Source: Bacteroidia bacterium (GTDB lineage: Bacteria; Bacteroidota; Bacteroidia; NS11-12g; UBA955). From it: DNA of 64,000 nucleotides. The stretch spans positions 58,048-122,047 of the forward strand of contig JAMNXP010000005.1 of assembly GCA_023653095.1 (NCBI GenBank). The letters run 5' to 3'. Both the position numbers and the translations under genes were made by a program. Position 1 is the first letter of the stretch. Each line of letters opens with the position of its first letter. Shown here piece by piece: positions 18,508-28,730 of the stretch. The notes beneath the pieces were generated by a model that saw only the letters and a program-made list of their open reading frames with translations, was not told where the DNA came from and did not search any database.

Positions 18508-21500
18508 TGCTTAAATTTCTTACCACTTCCGCAAGGACAGGGGTCGTTGCGTCCGACCTTCATTTCGTTTTTGATGGGGTTTTGGGTAGGAACTGCGCGT
18601 TGTTCTGCCTCAGAATTATTTCCTGAGGAAGTTTCTTCTTTAGATGCTACTACCTTTGGATTTTCACGACGGGGGGTATTTCTTGCTTCACTCACTTCAC
18701 CCTCAGTGTAAATGCGGGTTCTGAAAAGTAGTCCTAGAATTTTTTGGTTCAACCTTTGCAACATTTGACCGTACAATTCAAAACTTTCAATTTTATAAAT
18801 CAAAAGTGGATCTTTTTGCTCGTATTGTGCGTTTGAAGTACTTTGTTTTAAGTCGTCAAGTTCACGTAAATGTTCTTTCCATTCCTCGTCTATGGATTGA
18901 AGAGTTACCGACTTTTCAAAATCGCGAACCATAGATTCACATCCAGAACTCAATGCTGCTTGCATAGGTACTGTAACTTGGAAGTTGTGAATTCCATCTG
19001 TCATGGGTACCACTACATTTTCAATTCTATCGCCTTGTGCTTCTTTGATTTGTGAAAATACGGGGAATGCTTGGGCGGCAAGTTGTTGTGATTTTTCTTG
19101 ATATTGCGACGTCAATCCATCGAAAAGAAGGTCAACCAACTTCTCATCTTTACTGCTGTTGTATGTTGCTTCTTCAAATGGAGGGGCCATTGCAAGGGTA
19201 CGAATGACTTCCATTTCAAATTCTTCAAAGCTGTAGTTGTTGTTTTTGGCTTGTGAAACAGTTTCAACACACCAATTTTCTAACATATTGCGCAAATCAA
19301 TGCTCAATTTGTCACCAAACAAGGCATTTCTCCTGATACGATAGATGCTGCTTCTTTGCTGATTCATCACGTCATCGTATTCCAACAAACGCTTACGAAC
19401 CCCAAAGTTGTTTTGCTCCATGCGCTTCTGGTTGCGTTCAATGGTTTTGGTCATCCAAGAGTGTTCAATGACATCACCCTCTTTGTACCCAAATTTATCC
19501 ATGAAGTTGGCTACTTTTTCAGAGCCAAAAATGCGCATCAAATCGTCTTCTAAAGACACGTAAAATCTTGATGTACCAGGATCTCCCTGACGACCTGCAC
19601 GACCGCGTAACTGTCTGTCAACGCGTCTGCTTTCGTGTCTTTCAGTACCAATGATGGCCAATCCACCTGCCGCTTTTACTTCGTCAGAAATTTTGATGTC
19701 AGTACCACGACCAGCCATGTTCGTTGCAATGGTAACTGCTCCAGGCAATCCGGCATCAGCAACTACCTCTGCTTCTTTTTGGTGCTGTTTGGCATTCAAT
19801 ACGTTGTGTTTGATACCGCGAAGTTTCAACATTCTTGAAAGTAATTCGCTGACCTCTACAGAGGTTGTACCCACCAGAACCGGACGTTTTTGTTCGGTCA
19901 TGGCCACAATCTCATCAATTACCGCGTTGTATTTTTCGCGCTTGGTTTTGTAAACCAAATCTTCTCGGTCAATACGCGCAATTGGGCGGTTGGTGGGAAT
20001 TACCTTCACACCTAATTTGTAAATATCCCAAAGTTCTTGTGCTTCCGTTTCAGCTGTACCTGTCATACCCGAAAGTTTATGGTACATACGGAAGTAGTTC
20101 TGCAAAGTAATGGTAGCATACGTTTGAGTAGCCGCTTCTACTTTGACGTTTTCTTTGGCTTCAATAGCTTGGTGTAGTCCATCGCTGTATCTACGTCCAT
20201 CCATGACACGACCGGTTTGCTCATCAACAATTTTTACTTTGCTGTCTTGCAAAATATACTCAACATCACGCTCAAACAAGGTATACGCTTTCAGCAGTTG
20301 ATGAACGGAGTGGATACGTTCGCTTTTTTCAGAGAATTCCTGCATCAAGCGAGTTTTTCTTTGGGTTTTTTCTTCGGGGGATGCTGAGCTGCGCTCAATT
20401 TCAGCCATTTCCGAACCCACATCGGGCAAAACGAAGAAAAGAGGGTCTTCGCCGCCTGTTGTGATCATTTCGATACCCTTATCGGTCAAATCAACCGAGT
20501 TGGATTTTTCATCGATGGTAAAAAACAAAGGGGCATCTGCTTTAGGCATTTCTTTTTGTTGGTCGGCCAAATAGTGGTTTTCTACTTTGATCAACAAACT
20601 TCTCATACCCGATTCACCCAAGAACTTGATTAAATTTCGGTTCTTCGGAAGTGCTCTATGAGCTCTGAATAAGGCCAATCCTCCTTCTCCTTCCAACGGG
20701 CCATCTTTGCCTTCGGCAAGTAGGCGTTTAGCATCAGAAAGACATTGTGTAGCATATTTCTTTTGTGCTTCAACCAATGCATGAATGCGAGGTTTTAGTA
20801 CATCGAATTGCTGGATATCTCCACGTGGGGTTGGTCCGCTTATGATTAACGGTGTTCTAGCATCGTCAATCAAAACCGAGTCAACCTCATCTATGATGGC
20901 GAAATGGTGTTTTCCTTGAACCAATTCATTGGGTTCGTGCACCATATTGTCGCGCAAATAGTCAAAACCAAATTCGTTGTTGGTACCGTAGGTAATGTCA
21001 GCTTGGTAGGCTTTGCGGCGCTCCTCGCTGTTGGGACGGTGGTATTCCAAACAATCGACTGTAAGTCCCAAGAAATTAAAAACGGGCATGTTCCACTCGG
21101 CGTCACGACGAGCAAGGTAATCATTGACTGTTACCATATGCACTCCGCGTCCGCCAAGGGCGTTCAAATAGGCAGGAAGTGTCGAAACCAAGGTTTTACC
21201 CTCACCCGTTCCCATTTCGGCAATGTTTCCGCTGTGCAGGGCATAACCTCCAATCAACTGAACATCATAATGAACCATGTTCCACTTGATTTTTCCACCT
21301 GCAGCAAGCCATTCATTGGCGTATTGAACTTGATCACCGCTGATTTGGATGTGCGGTTTGATGGTAGCTAATTCACGATCTAACGGGGTGGCGGTAGCAG
21401 AAACAATTTCATTTTCAGAAAATCTGCGGGCCGTTTCTTTGATGGTGGCAAAGGCCTCAGGAAGAAGGTCTTTTAATATTTCTTCCAATTTGGCATCTCT

Positions 21501-21800
21501 GCTTTTTTCTAATTCAGCTACTTCCTTGAAAAGCTGTTCTTTTTGATCAATCGCTTCGTTGCCCAGTTCTTTGATCTGATTTTGAACGTCAAGCAGTTGA
21601 CTGTCAATGTCTTTTAAATATTCAGCAATTCTATTTTTGAATTCGGTGGTTTTACCTCGAAGTTCGTCGTTGCTTAAAGTTGAATAAGAATTGTAGTATT
21701 CATTGATGGCGTCTACCACGGGTTGAACCTCTTTCAAGGCCTTTTCGTGAGCGCTTCCACCGAAGATTTTAGCGATACCGCCTAATATATTTCCAAACAT
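18489..21800 (-). CDS. secA: Preprotein translocase ATPase SecA
   Basis: Starting at MFGNILGGIAKIFGG (21800) gives 1,103 residues, the long form typical of Bacteroidota. Motifs include EMGTGEGKTLVSTLPAYLNAL (Walker A), the DEAD-box-like IDEVDSVLIDDARTPLIISG, TNMAGRGTDI and GRAGRQGDPG. The C-terminus has the SecB/zinc-binding tail RNDPCPCGSGKKFKQCHGK. The ORF-track start five codons upstream overlaps the region just after the -7 box and is less likely. The product drives Sec-dependent export through SecYEG. Confidence 0.97.
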   Translation of the reverse strand: MFGNILGGIAKIFGGSAHEKALKEVQPVVDAINEYYNSYSTLSNDELRGKTTEFKNRIAEYLKDIDSQLLDVQNQIKELGNEAIDQKEQLFKEVAELEKSRDAKLEEILKDLLPEAFATIKETARRFSENEIVSATATPLDRELATIKPHIQISGDQVQYANEWLAAGGKIKWNMVHYDVQLIGGYALHSGNIAEMGTGEGKTLVSTLPAYLNALGGRGVHMVTVNDYLARRDAEWNMPVFNFLGLTVDCLEYHRPNSEERRKAYQADITYGTNNEFGFDYLRDNMVHEPNELVQGKHHFAIIDEVDSVLIDDARTPLIISGPTPRGDIQQFDVLKPRIHALVEAQKKYATQCLSDAKRLLAEGKDGPLEGEGGLALFRAHRALPKNRNLIKFLGESGMRSLLIKVENHYLADQQKEMPKADAPLFFTIDEKSNSVDLTDKGIEMITTGGEDPLFFVLPDVGSEMAEIERSSASPEEKTQRKTRLMQEFSEKSERIHSVHQLLKAYTLFERDVEYILQDSKVKIVDEQTGRVMDGRRYSDGLHQAIEAKENVKVEAATQTYATITLQNYFRMYHKLSGMTGTAETEAQELWDIYKLGVKVIPTNRPIARIDREDLVYKTKREKYNAVIDEIVAMTEQKRPVLVGTTSVEVSELLSRMLKLRGIKHNVLNAKQHQKEAEVVADAGLPGAVTIATNMAGRGTDIKISDEVKAAGGLAIIGTERHESRRVDRQLRGRAGRQGDPGTSRFYVSLEDDLMRIFGSEKVANFMDKFGYKEGDVIEHSWMTKTIERNQKRMEQNNFGVRKRLLEYDDVMNQQRSSIYRIRRNALFGDKLSIDLRNMLENWCVETVSQAKNNNYSFEEFEMEVIRTLAMAPPFEEATYNSSKDEKLVDLLFDGLTSQYQEKSQQLAAQAFPVFSQIKEAQGDRIENVVVPMTDGIHNFQVTVPMQAALSSGCESMVRDFEKSVTLQSIDEEWKEHLRELDDLKQSTSNAQYEQKDPLLIYKIESFELYGQMLQRLNQKILGLLFRTRIYTEGEVSEARNTPRRENPKVVASKEETSSGNNSEAEQRAVPTQNPIKNEMKVGRNDPCPCGSGKKFKQCHGKE

Positions 21801-21812
21801 AACTGAAAAATG

Positions 21813-21820
21813 CAAAGTTA
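21813..21820 (-). promoter_or_regulatory. -7 promoter element TAnnTTTG for secA
   Basis: The minus strand reads TAACTTTG, an exact consensus match 12 nt before the chosen start of secA. Confidence 0.65.
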
Positions 21821-21959
21821 CGCTTTTTTGACGTGCCTTTAAAGTGACTTATAGCCTCTTTTTACATTTTCGTCGGAATTTATTTTGTTAAATTTATAGA
21901 GTAAAGATTAAACAAAACCTTCAACAGTGTGTTTATCTGTCATAGAGTTAAAAGTTTCG

Positions 21960-24359
21960 ATGAAAAAGTATGTGTTCTTAATCTTGTTGACATGGTTCTT
22001 TGCAACAGGAGTGCAGGCTCAAAGCCTGGAAATTAGAGGTGTAGTTGTTAATTCAGAAGATAATCTTCCTGTATCTGGAGCTAAACTCAGTATTTACAAA
22101 ACCGATTATTCAGCCACCTCAGATAAGGAGGGTAAATTTACCATGGTTATCAAAGAACCTGGGTTTTACTCGGTAACCGCCGAAGCAACGGGTTACAAAT
22201 CAGCAAATAGTTACGAGCAGTTATTCACTTTCGATAAACAAATTTCCATCACCATTGAGCTTGTTCGCGAATCAAACATTGATGCTATTGGCGAGGTGAA
22301 TATCAGAAAATCGTCCCTCCAAAAAAGAAGTGCCGAATCGCCCTTGTCTTCGCAAGAACTTTCCATTCGCGAGATTGAAAGAAATCCAGGCGGTAACAGA
22401 GATATCTCAAAAATCATTCAGTCTTTGCCTGGGGTCATCAGCATTCCCGGCTTCAGAAATGATGTAGTGATTAGAGGTGGGGCTCCTTCAGAGAATAAAT
22501 TTTACCTCGACGGAATTGAAATCCCCGTCATCAATCACTTTCAAACTCAAGGTAGCACCGGTGGACCTGTTGGACTTTTAAACGTCAACTTTATCAAGAG
22601 CGTAAATTTGAGCACCGGGGCGTTTCCCCTGAATTATAGCAACGGATTGAGTTCGGTGTTGGAGTTTCAGCAAATTGAAGGAAACAAGCAGAAAGGCAAA
22701 TACCGTTTCACGGTGGGAAGTTCTGATTTAGGACTTACCGCTGATGGTCCAATTGGTAAAAAAGCAACCTATATTTTTTCTGCTCGACAGAGTTATCTTC
22801 AAGGATTGTTTTCGTTGTTAGGCCTGCCGTTTTTGCCCAATTTTATCGATTACCAAGGTAAACTTAATGTAGACTTAGGTAAGCGCGATAAACTCGCCGT
22901 AATCGTAGTTGGTGCTTTCGATTTCTTTCGATTGAACACCGGTGTAAACGACCGTATAACCGATAGCCTTCAGTTGAAATCAAATAAGTACATTCTAGGT
23001 TATTTGCCTGATTACAATCAATGGAATTATGCCTTTGGTACCGTTTATACGCATTTAGGTAAACTCACAAAAACACAAGTGTTTTTGTCTAGAAACATGC
23101 TGTACAACGAAACCAACAAATACCAAGACAATGATGAAAGTAAGAACCTGATATTGAACTACGTCAGTACCGAAGAGGAAAACAAACTCAGAGTTGAACA
23201 TACTGGAAAAACCCGTCGTTGGAAATGGATGGTGGGAGGTGGCTCCGAGTATGCACAATACGGCATTGATAATATTGCCAATATTGTTACTCCATTTGGG
23301 GTTCAAAAGATAGATTTTGAAAGCAATCTCGAAGGATTCAAGTACAGTGCCTTTGGTAGAATATCTGGTGATTTTAAAGGTACACTGATTTCTGGTGGAC
23401 TTAGATTCGATGGTGCGAACTACGGAAAGAACACCCGCAATCCATTGGGTCAGCCAACCGTCAGTTTATCTGCATCAGTGCCGGTTGCGAAGAACATTTA
23501 TTTTAACGCCAACATTGGGCAGTTTCATCAATTGCCAACGTATTCCATCATTGGTTACAGAGTGGGCAACGCTTTGGTGAACCGCGATCGCATTGATTAC
23601 ATCAGAAATCGTATGGTGGCTGCTGGATTCCAATACAACAAGGGACAGGAAACGAAGATTACGGTGGAAGGTTTTTACAAGCACTATTCCAATTATCCAT
23701 TTGCATTGAACGATAGCATCAGTTTGGCGAATTTAGGCGTTGATTTTGCCGTGGTGGGAAATGAGCCGGTGAGTTCTTTTGGTAGGGGACGTGCATACGG
23801 TGCTGAATTTCTCATTCAGCGCAGATCAAGAACCGGACTCTACGGAATAGCCAGTTATACGTTGGCTTGGTCTCAGTTTGAAGACAAGCGCGGTCAATTT
23901 GTGGAGAGTTCATGGGATTCTCGCCATACGTTGAGTTTGACAGCGGGCAAAAAACTCAAGAAAAACTGGGAAATCGGCGCTAAATGGCGCTTTGTGACAG
24001 GTAGACCTTACACTCCAGATGATATCGCCCGAAGCATGCAGGTTCAATATTGGGATGTCAGAGGAATTGCGTTGCCTGATTATAATCGGTTGAATTCAGC
24101 AAGATTGAGTAATTTCAATCAATTTGACATTCGTGTAGACAAAGTTTGGTACAAGAAAAAATGGTCTTTAGATCTCTATTTTGATATACAAAACTTCTTC
24201 AATGCGAAGTTCTATGGCCCAGAAACACTAATAGCTGCCCAAGATAATCAGGGTAACTTAATTAAAGACCCTAACAACCCAGGCAGCTATCAGTCGGAGT
24301 TTCTTCCAAATTCGTCAGGAACGGTGCTCCCAACCATTGGAATTATTTTAGACTTTTAA
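21960..24359 (+). CDS. TonB-dependent outer-membrane receptor with carboxypeptidase-like regulatory domain
   Basis: From the ATG at 21960 the protein has 799 residues. It has a signal peptide (MKKYVFLILLTWFFATGVQAQ), then an N-terminal carboxypeptidase-D-like beta sandwich (about 22-110, IRGVVVNSEDNLPVSGAKLSIY). The plug domain has GGNRDISKIIQSLPGV and VIRGGAPSENKFYLDGIEIP, followed by a 22-strand-type barrel ending in the aromatic LPTIGIILDF. The gene lacks a SusD neighbour, so the ligand may be a small molecule or peptide rather than a glycan. This is inference. Its stop overlaps the stop of the convergent stress-protein gene by 4 bp. Confidence 0.9.
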   Translation: MKKYVFLILLTWFFATGVQAQSLEIRGVVVNSEDNLPVSGAKLSIYKTDYSATSDKEGKFTMVIKEPGFYSVTAEATGYKSANSYEQLFTFDKQISITIELVRESNIDAIGEVNIRKSSLQKRSAESPLSSQELSIREIERNPGGNRDISKIIQSLPGVISIPGFRNDVVIRGGAPSENKFYLDGIEIPVINHFQTQGSTGGPVGLLNVNFIKSVNLSTGAFPLNYSNGLSSVLEFQQIEGNKQKGKYRFTVGSSDLGLTADGPIGKKATYIFSARQSYLQGLFSLLGLPFLPNFIDYQGKLNVDLGKRDKLAVIVVGAFDFFRLNTGVNDRITDSLQLKSNKYILGYLPDYNQWNYAFGTVYTHLGKLTKTQVFLSRNMLYNETNKYQDNDESKNLILNYVSTEEENKLRVEHTGKTRRWKWMVGGGSEYAQYGIDNIANIVTPFGVQKIDFESNLEGFKYSAFGRISGDFKGTLISGGLRFDGANYGKNTRNPLGQPTVSLSASVPVAKNIYFNANIGQFHQLPTYSIIGYRVGNALVNRDRIDYIRNRMVAAGFQYNKGQETKITVEGFYKHYSNYPFALNDSISLANLGVDFAVVGNEPVSSFGRGRAYGAEFLIQRRSRTGLYGIASYTLAWSQFEDKRGQFVESSWDSRHTLSLTAGKKLKKNWEIGAKWRFVTGRPYTPDDIARSMQVQYWDVRGIALPDYNRLNSARLSNFNQFDIRVDKVWYKKKWSLDLYFDIQNFFNAKFYGPETLIAAQDNQGNLIKDPNNPGSYQSEFLPNSSGTVLPTIGIILDF

Positions 24360-25225
24360 TAGTCGTAGCTGAATCCAGTTTCGGTAGGGTGGATACACAT
24401 TACAGCCACCTTACCCGCTCTATTTACCAATTGTTGGGTCATGGTACCAATGATCAATTCACTGATTCCTTTTTCCATGTGAGTCATGGCAACAATTAAG
24501 TCTGCATCGGTGATGTTTGCGTAATTGTGAACTTCAGTAGCGAAGTTATCAAGCAATGAATCTTTGAACTCATAAAGCTTATATTTCACTTTGTGGGTAT
24601 TCAATGCAGATTCAACCAATTTGATGTTCGCCAACATTCTGTTGCTTAGGTATTCGTCATCTGGACGAGTATATACAATGTGAATTTCAGAATTGAATTT
24701 CTGTGCGATGTTAATACCCCAATCTAATTTTTGTCTTGATTCTATGGTCAAATCAAAGGGCATCACAATTTTCTTGTATCCTTCAGAAGAAACGGTAGAA
24801 TTTTTAACCACTACTACAGGTACTTCGGCATACTGAATGGTTCTTGATGCATTTGATCCTACTATGCGCTCCAATCCGCTAGCACCATGGCTTCCCATGA
24901 TGATAGAGTCATATTTTTCGATGTTTGCAGTTTCTGCAACTACTTTATACACTTTACCAGATCCAATTCTAGTAGCAACCTTGATGCCGGTTTCTTTAGC
25001 AATGGCTTCAGCACGAACTTGAAGCTTGGTTTGCATAGCATCTTTCAATAAATCAGATTGAGATTTTGAGAAAATGCTGCCTAAAAGTCCTTCTTCTATG
25101 ACATACATCAAAGTGATTTCATTCTTGTAGGCTTTAGCTACATTGATTGCATGCTTTACAGCGCATTCGGCCACATCCGAAAAATCGGTAGGCACCAAAA
25201 TATTGTTGTTGGTTTGTCTAGACAT
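24356..25225 (-). CDS. Universal stress protein with two tandem USP domains
   Basis: This 289-residue cytoplasmic protein is made of two USP domains (about 8-145 and 150-285). The first starts ILVPTDFSDVAECAVKHAINVAKAY and ends with the ATP-type signature GSHGASGLERIVGSNASRTIQYAEVPVVVVK. The second starts KKIVMPFDLTIESRQKLDWG and has a weaker nucleotide motif (MTHMEKGISELIIGTMTQQLVNRA). The tandem form is common in Bacteroidota and linked to stress or energy limitation. It has its own consensus promoter. Confidence 0.93.
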   Translation of the reverse strand: MSRQTNNNILVPTDFSDVAECAVKHAINVAKAYKNEITLMYVIEEGLLGSIFSKSQSDLLKDAMQTKLQVRAEAIAKETGIKVATRIGSGKVYKVVAETANIEKYDSIIMGSHGASGLERIVGSNASRTIQYAEVPVVVVKNSTVSSEGYKKIVMPFDLTIESRQKLDWGINIAQKFNSEIHIVYTRPDDEYLSNRMLANIKLVESALNTHKVKYKLYEFKDSLLDNFATEVHNYANITDADLIVAMTHMEKGISELIIGTMTQQLVNRAGKVAVMCIHPTETGFSYDY

Positions 25226-25246
25226 AACTGACTAATTCTAATGATG

Positions 25247-25254
25247 CAAAGTTA
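25247..25254 (-). promoter_or_regulatory. -7 promoter element TAnnTTTG
   Basis: The minus strand reads TAACTTTG, an exact match 21 nt upstream of the universal stress protein start. Confidence 0.65.
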
Positions 25255-25300
25255 CAAACAAAAGTGAGCAGAATCTATGACCTAAGTCATGATTGCTAAC

Positions 25301-27481
25301 TTATTGTTTTATTAATACATAGGAAGCGTTTTTGGCAGTTCCAGTCAATCTGATGTAATAGGTGCCGTTAGCAATGTCTCCTATATACAAGGCCTCTTCA
25401 GCCTGAATTTTCTTGGTCAATATGGTTTGTCCCAATGAATTGATCAATTCAACATTTAAGGCCTCGCTGTTGTTGAAAGTGATGTTATCAAACGCTGGAT
25501 TGGGTTGTGGTTGCCACAATCTAGATTCAAAACCTTGGGTGGAAGCTTTTCCGCAATAAACCCCAACCACTTTTGTGATGGCAGTATCACACTTGTTGCA
25601 AGTGTCAGTCATGACCAATTTCACCATATAGGCACCCCAAGCTGGGAATTTATAATCAACGGTTCTTGATGTTTTAATAATAGAAGATCCTTCTATATAC
25701 CACTTGTATTTAACACAACCATTAGCAAAATAGGGGGCTTCGAAAATCTTAACGCAAGAGTCTTTTGCTGATGTTCCCACGCCAAAATCTTTGCCTTGCA
25801 GGCTGCACTTATTAACGGGTGTAGTGTCTTTACAATTCACATAAACCGTTTGGCAAATCCAAGTATCGCAATTCAAGCACTCATTTTTAGCCCAGAAACA
25901 TACATTGTAATAGCCGTTTTCTTTGAAAGTATAAGTATGATTAGACCCTGTTTCATAGTAAATCACCGTGTTTCCACTCACAATTTTCATCTTTTGAACG
26001 ATACAAGAATCATTGGGAAGGGTTGATTCAAAACTGTATGTTTTGCATTTGTTTCCATAAGAAAAACCAAATTTACTCCAATCACATTTGGTGGTCTTAA
26101 TGCAATCAGTGCTCCACGTGGTACAAATGGTGGTATCACAGCCAGTGCACAAATTCTTGAAATTTAAACAAATGGAATACTTGCCATTTTGAGCCATGGT
26201 GTATTCATAGTATCTCGAATTATTGGCCAATGGCTTAATTGTGGTGTTGTTAACTACCGCTGTAATTTGGAAGCAAGAATCGTCAAACTCATTGATGCCA
26301 ATTTTTAATTTCGGACAAGTGGTCATAACCACCTTAAAGCCCATGTTGGCTGGCCAGGTGCATTTGGGTTTGGATAGACATTCAACAACAGCATACTTCC
26401 ATATGGTGGTGTCACAACCGGTGCATTTGTTCACATATCTAAATCCGAATGGATAATAACCATTTTTCGTAACTCGGGTTGACCATGCACGTTTATTTTC
26501 AATGAGGGTATTTCCCCAGTAAAAATCAATTCGGATGCAGGTATCTTTGATGGCTGTAGCTTCCATCACAATTTTACCACATGAATCTTTTACATTGGCG
26601 TAACCCGTGTTGAGTTGATAATTTGACCAATTGCAAGCCTTTGGAAGACAATCATTGTATACAACTCCGCAAATGGTAGTGTCGCAATTCAAACACGAAT
26701 TGTAAGCAATTAAACAATAACCAAAACTGTCTTTGGTGCTGAATTTATGATCAATAACACCGCCTTTGTATTTGGTGTTATCCAATGTCCAGTAATAAGA
26801 TATACATGAATCTGCAGGGGCAGCCTCAAATTTGAAGGCATTGCACTTATTGGTGATGCTGATTTTTGTTTTACTCCAATCGCACTTCTTGGTCTGAGTG
26901 GAACATTTCACGGTGATGGTTTCGCAAACTGTTTTGGTACAGTTAGTTGTGCTGTTCAAGGTCCATTTTACCGTAACACATGTTTTGTAAGAACCGTCTT
27001 TTGTATAGGTTTGCGTAGGATCTGCATTGGTAGAAGTTGCACTATTTCCAAAATCCCAGCTGTAGGTATATTTAATGCTAGAATTTGAAGAATTTTTTGG
27101 GGTTACATTGAATTTGTACTTGCCACAAGTCACAGTGTCTTTTGTTATTTTCATGACCACTTTGGTGGTGTCGCAAGGACAAGCAGCTACTTTAATTTGT
27201 TGGCAAATGGTAGTGTCCCATTTTTTGCAATTGTTCACTACTTTCATACACAAGGTATAAGTGCCGGCAGTAGAGAAGGTGTATTTTAAACTACTGGTTT
27301 TCCCAATAACGGTATTGCTCACTGACCATGAGATACTCTCACAGCTGTCATAATAATAAGGGCTTGCATAAACGGTTAAACACTGAGATTGAGTTGAAAA
27401 ACCAACCTTTGATTGAGCTGAAGAAGTTTTTACAAATAACAATAATAAGAACAGTGCCAAAATACGTAGCAGTGATTTCAT
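25301..27481 (-). CDS. Secreted Cys-rich PKD-like repeat protein with type IX sorting domain
   Basis: This 726-residue exported protein has a signal peptide at residues 1-22 (MKSLLRILALFLLLLFVKTSSA). The body is about seven beta-sandwich repeats of roughly 80-100 residues, several with PKD character (YTYSWDFGNSATSTNADPTQTY). Most repeats end in C..CDTTIC followed by a Cys and a KCDWS-like strand that opens the next unit. The C-terminus is a type A T9SS tail (PQPNPAFDNITF, then IANGTYYIRL and SYVLIKQ). The regular cysteines suggest disulfide-stabilised stacked domains at the cell surface, perhaps adhesive. It lies alone with a consensus promoter. Confidence 0.85.
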   Translation of the reverse strand: MKSLLRILALFLLLLFVKTSSAQSKVGFSTQSQCLTVYASPYYYDSCESISWSVSNTVIGKTSSLKYTFSTAGTYTLCMKVVNNCKKWDTTICQQIKVAACPCDTTKVVMKITKDTVTCGKYKFNVTPKNSSNSSIKYTYSWDFGNSATSTNADPTQTYTKDGSYKTCVTVKWTLNSTTNCTKTVCETITVKCSTQTKKCDWSKTKISITNKCNAFKFEAAPADSCISYYWTLDNTKYKGGVIDHKFSTKDSFGYCLIAYNSCLNCDTTICGVVYNDCLPKACNWSNYQLNTGYANVKDSCGKIVMEATAIKDTCIRIDFYWGNTLIENKRAWSTRVTKNGYYPFGFRYVNKCTGCDTTIWKYAVVECLSKPKCTWPANMGFKVVMTTCPKLKIGINEFDDSCFQITAVVNNTTIKPLANNSRYYEYTMAQNGKYSICLNFKNLCTGCDTTICTTWSTDCIKTTKCDWSKFGFSYGNKCKTYSFESTLPNDSCIVQKMKIVSGNTVIYYETGSNHTYTFKENGYYNVCFWAKNECLNCDTWICQTVYVNCKDTTPVNKCSLQGKDFGVGTSAKDSCVKIFEAPYFANGCVKYKWYIEGSSIIKTSRTVDYKFPAWGAYMVKLVMTDTCNKCDTAITKVVGVYCGKASTQGFESRLWQPQPNPAFDNITFNNSEALNVELINSLGQTILTKKIQAEEALYIGDIANGTYYIRLTGTAKNASYVLIKQ

Positions 27482-27508
27482 GGTTTTGTGTTTAGTTTAT
27501 TTGTTCTA

Positions 27509-27516
27509 CAAAAATA
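27509..27516 (-). promoter_or_regulatory. -7 promoter element TAnnTTTG
   Basis: The minus strand reads TATTTTTG, an exact match 27 nt upstream of the start of the T9SS repeat protein. Confidence 0.6.
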
Positions 27517-27568
27517 TGATGTATGACGTTAGAAATCTCTAATTCGTTGTATTGGAAGTGTAAAAAAA

Positions 27569-28693
27569 TCAATCAATTAACATAAGTTCTGAAATTATAT
27601 AATCAGATATAAGTTTTCCATCATTTGTGAGCGATATGAAATTTTTAAAATCTGATATCCAACCGTTTTGGCGCGCGTTTTTTAAAAAAATGAAATTGTT
27701 GGATTTGAATTTTTCTGACCATTTACCTAATTCACTAATTTGAAATCCTTCCCTGGTTCTCAATTTGGTCATGATGAGTTCATTGCAACGATCAATGGAA
27801 GTTAAATTCTCGAATTCTACAGCAGGGTTTCCCTTTTTTTCACTTTCAATGTAAAGAGCGTTATTGCTGATATTCCAACTTCTCGTTAGCGAACCATCAA
27901 AAGAATGAGCTGAAGGTCCAAGTCCCAAATAAGCCGAACCTTTCCAATAATTGGAATTGTGTTTTGATCGGTGTCCTGATTTGCAATAATTGCTGATTTC
28001 ATAGGCGTCCCAATCATATTCAAGCATCAATTTTTGTAAAAGCATGAAATCTTCAGTCATTCGCTCGTCTGCGGGTTCTTGAACTTGACCTTTTTTAACC
28101 TGATGCGCCAATGCGGTTTTTGGTTCTACCGTTAACGCATAGGCAGATAAGTGGTTTATACCGGAGTTGAGCGCCCATCGAAGTTCGTTTTCCCATTCAT
28201 CAAGGGATTTCCAAGGGGTTCCATAGATCAAATCAATGGTCAAGTTTTGAAATCCGGTTTCTACTGCGAGTTGAACCGATTTTTTGGATTGTTCGGCGTG
28301 GTGGTTACGGTTCATCAATCGCAATTCAGTGTCGTTGAGCGATTGCACCCCAATACTCAGTCTATTTATACCCAGTTCCAGCCAAGATTCCAGTTGTTTT
28401 GAAGTGATGTCTTCGGGGTTACATTCTAAAGTTATTTCTTGGATTTGGGAAAGATTAAACGAAGAATTCAGTGCATCCAAAATTTGGTGCAACTCATCTT
28501 TTTCAAGCAGGGATGGAGTGCCACCACCAAAATAGATGGTTTCAAGTGACAGCTGTTGATTCTTTTTGCGGTCAATTTCTAGAAGGAGCGCTTCAAGAAA
28601 TTCATTCTTTAGTTTCAGCGATGTGCTGAAATGGAAGTTACAATAGTGGCACGCTTTTCTGCAAAAGGGAATGTGCAAATAGATGCCCGACAT
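27569..28693 (-). CDS. hemW: Radical SAM protein HemW (coproporphyrinogen III oxidase-like, heme chaperone)
   Basis: This 374-residue radical SAM protein begins MSGIYLHIPFCRKACHYCNFHF, with the CxxxCxxC iron-sulfur ligands followed by the extra Cys-free NF typical of HemW. Further landmarks are YFGGGTPSLL, EITLECNPED, NRLSIGVQSL and DLIYGTPWKS. The HemN residues needed for decarboxylation cannot be confirmed, so HemW, which handles heme insertion, is preferred over a true HemN. Its start overlaps the upstream in-frame extension of the divergent DUF4271 gene, and the short region between them carries that gene's promoter. Confidence 0.92.
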   Translation of the reverse strand: MSGIYLHIPFCRKACHYCNFHFSTSLKLKNEFLEALLLEIDRKKNQQLSLETIYFGGGTPSLLEKDELHQILDALNSSFNLSQIQEITLECNPEDITSKQLESWLELGINRLSIGVQSLNDTELRLMNRNHHAEQSKKSVQLAVETGFQNLTIDLIYGTPWKSLDEWENELRWALNSGINHLSAYALTVEPKTALAHQVKKGQVQEPADERMTEDFMLLQKLMLEYDWDAYEISNYCKSGHRSKHNSNYWKGSAYLGLGPSAHSFDGSLTRSWNISNNALYIESEKKGNPAVEFENLTSIDRCNELIMTKLRTREGFQISELGKWSEKFKSNNFIFLKNARQNGWISDFKNFISLTNDGKLISDYIISELMLID

Positions 28694-28708
28694 AGTGCGA
28701 AGTTATTG

Positions 28709-28716
28709 TATTTTTG
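28709..28716 (+). promoter_or_regulatory. -7 promoter element TAnnTTTG
   Basis: TATTTTTG is an exact match, 14 nt before the ATG at 28731. It lies inside the longer ORF drawn from 28683, so the later start is preferred. Confidence 0.65.
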
Positions 28717-28730
28717 CCAATCTCACTTTT

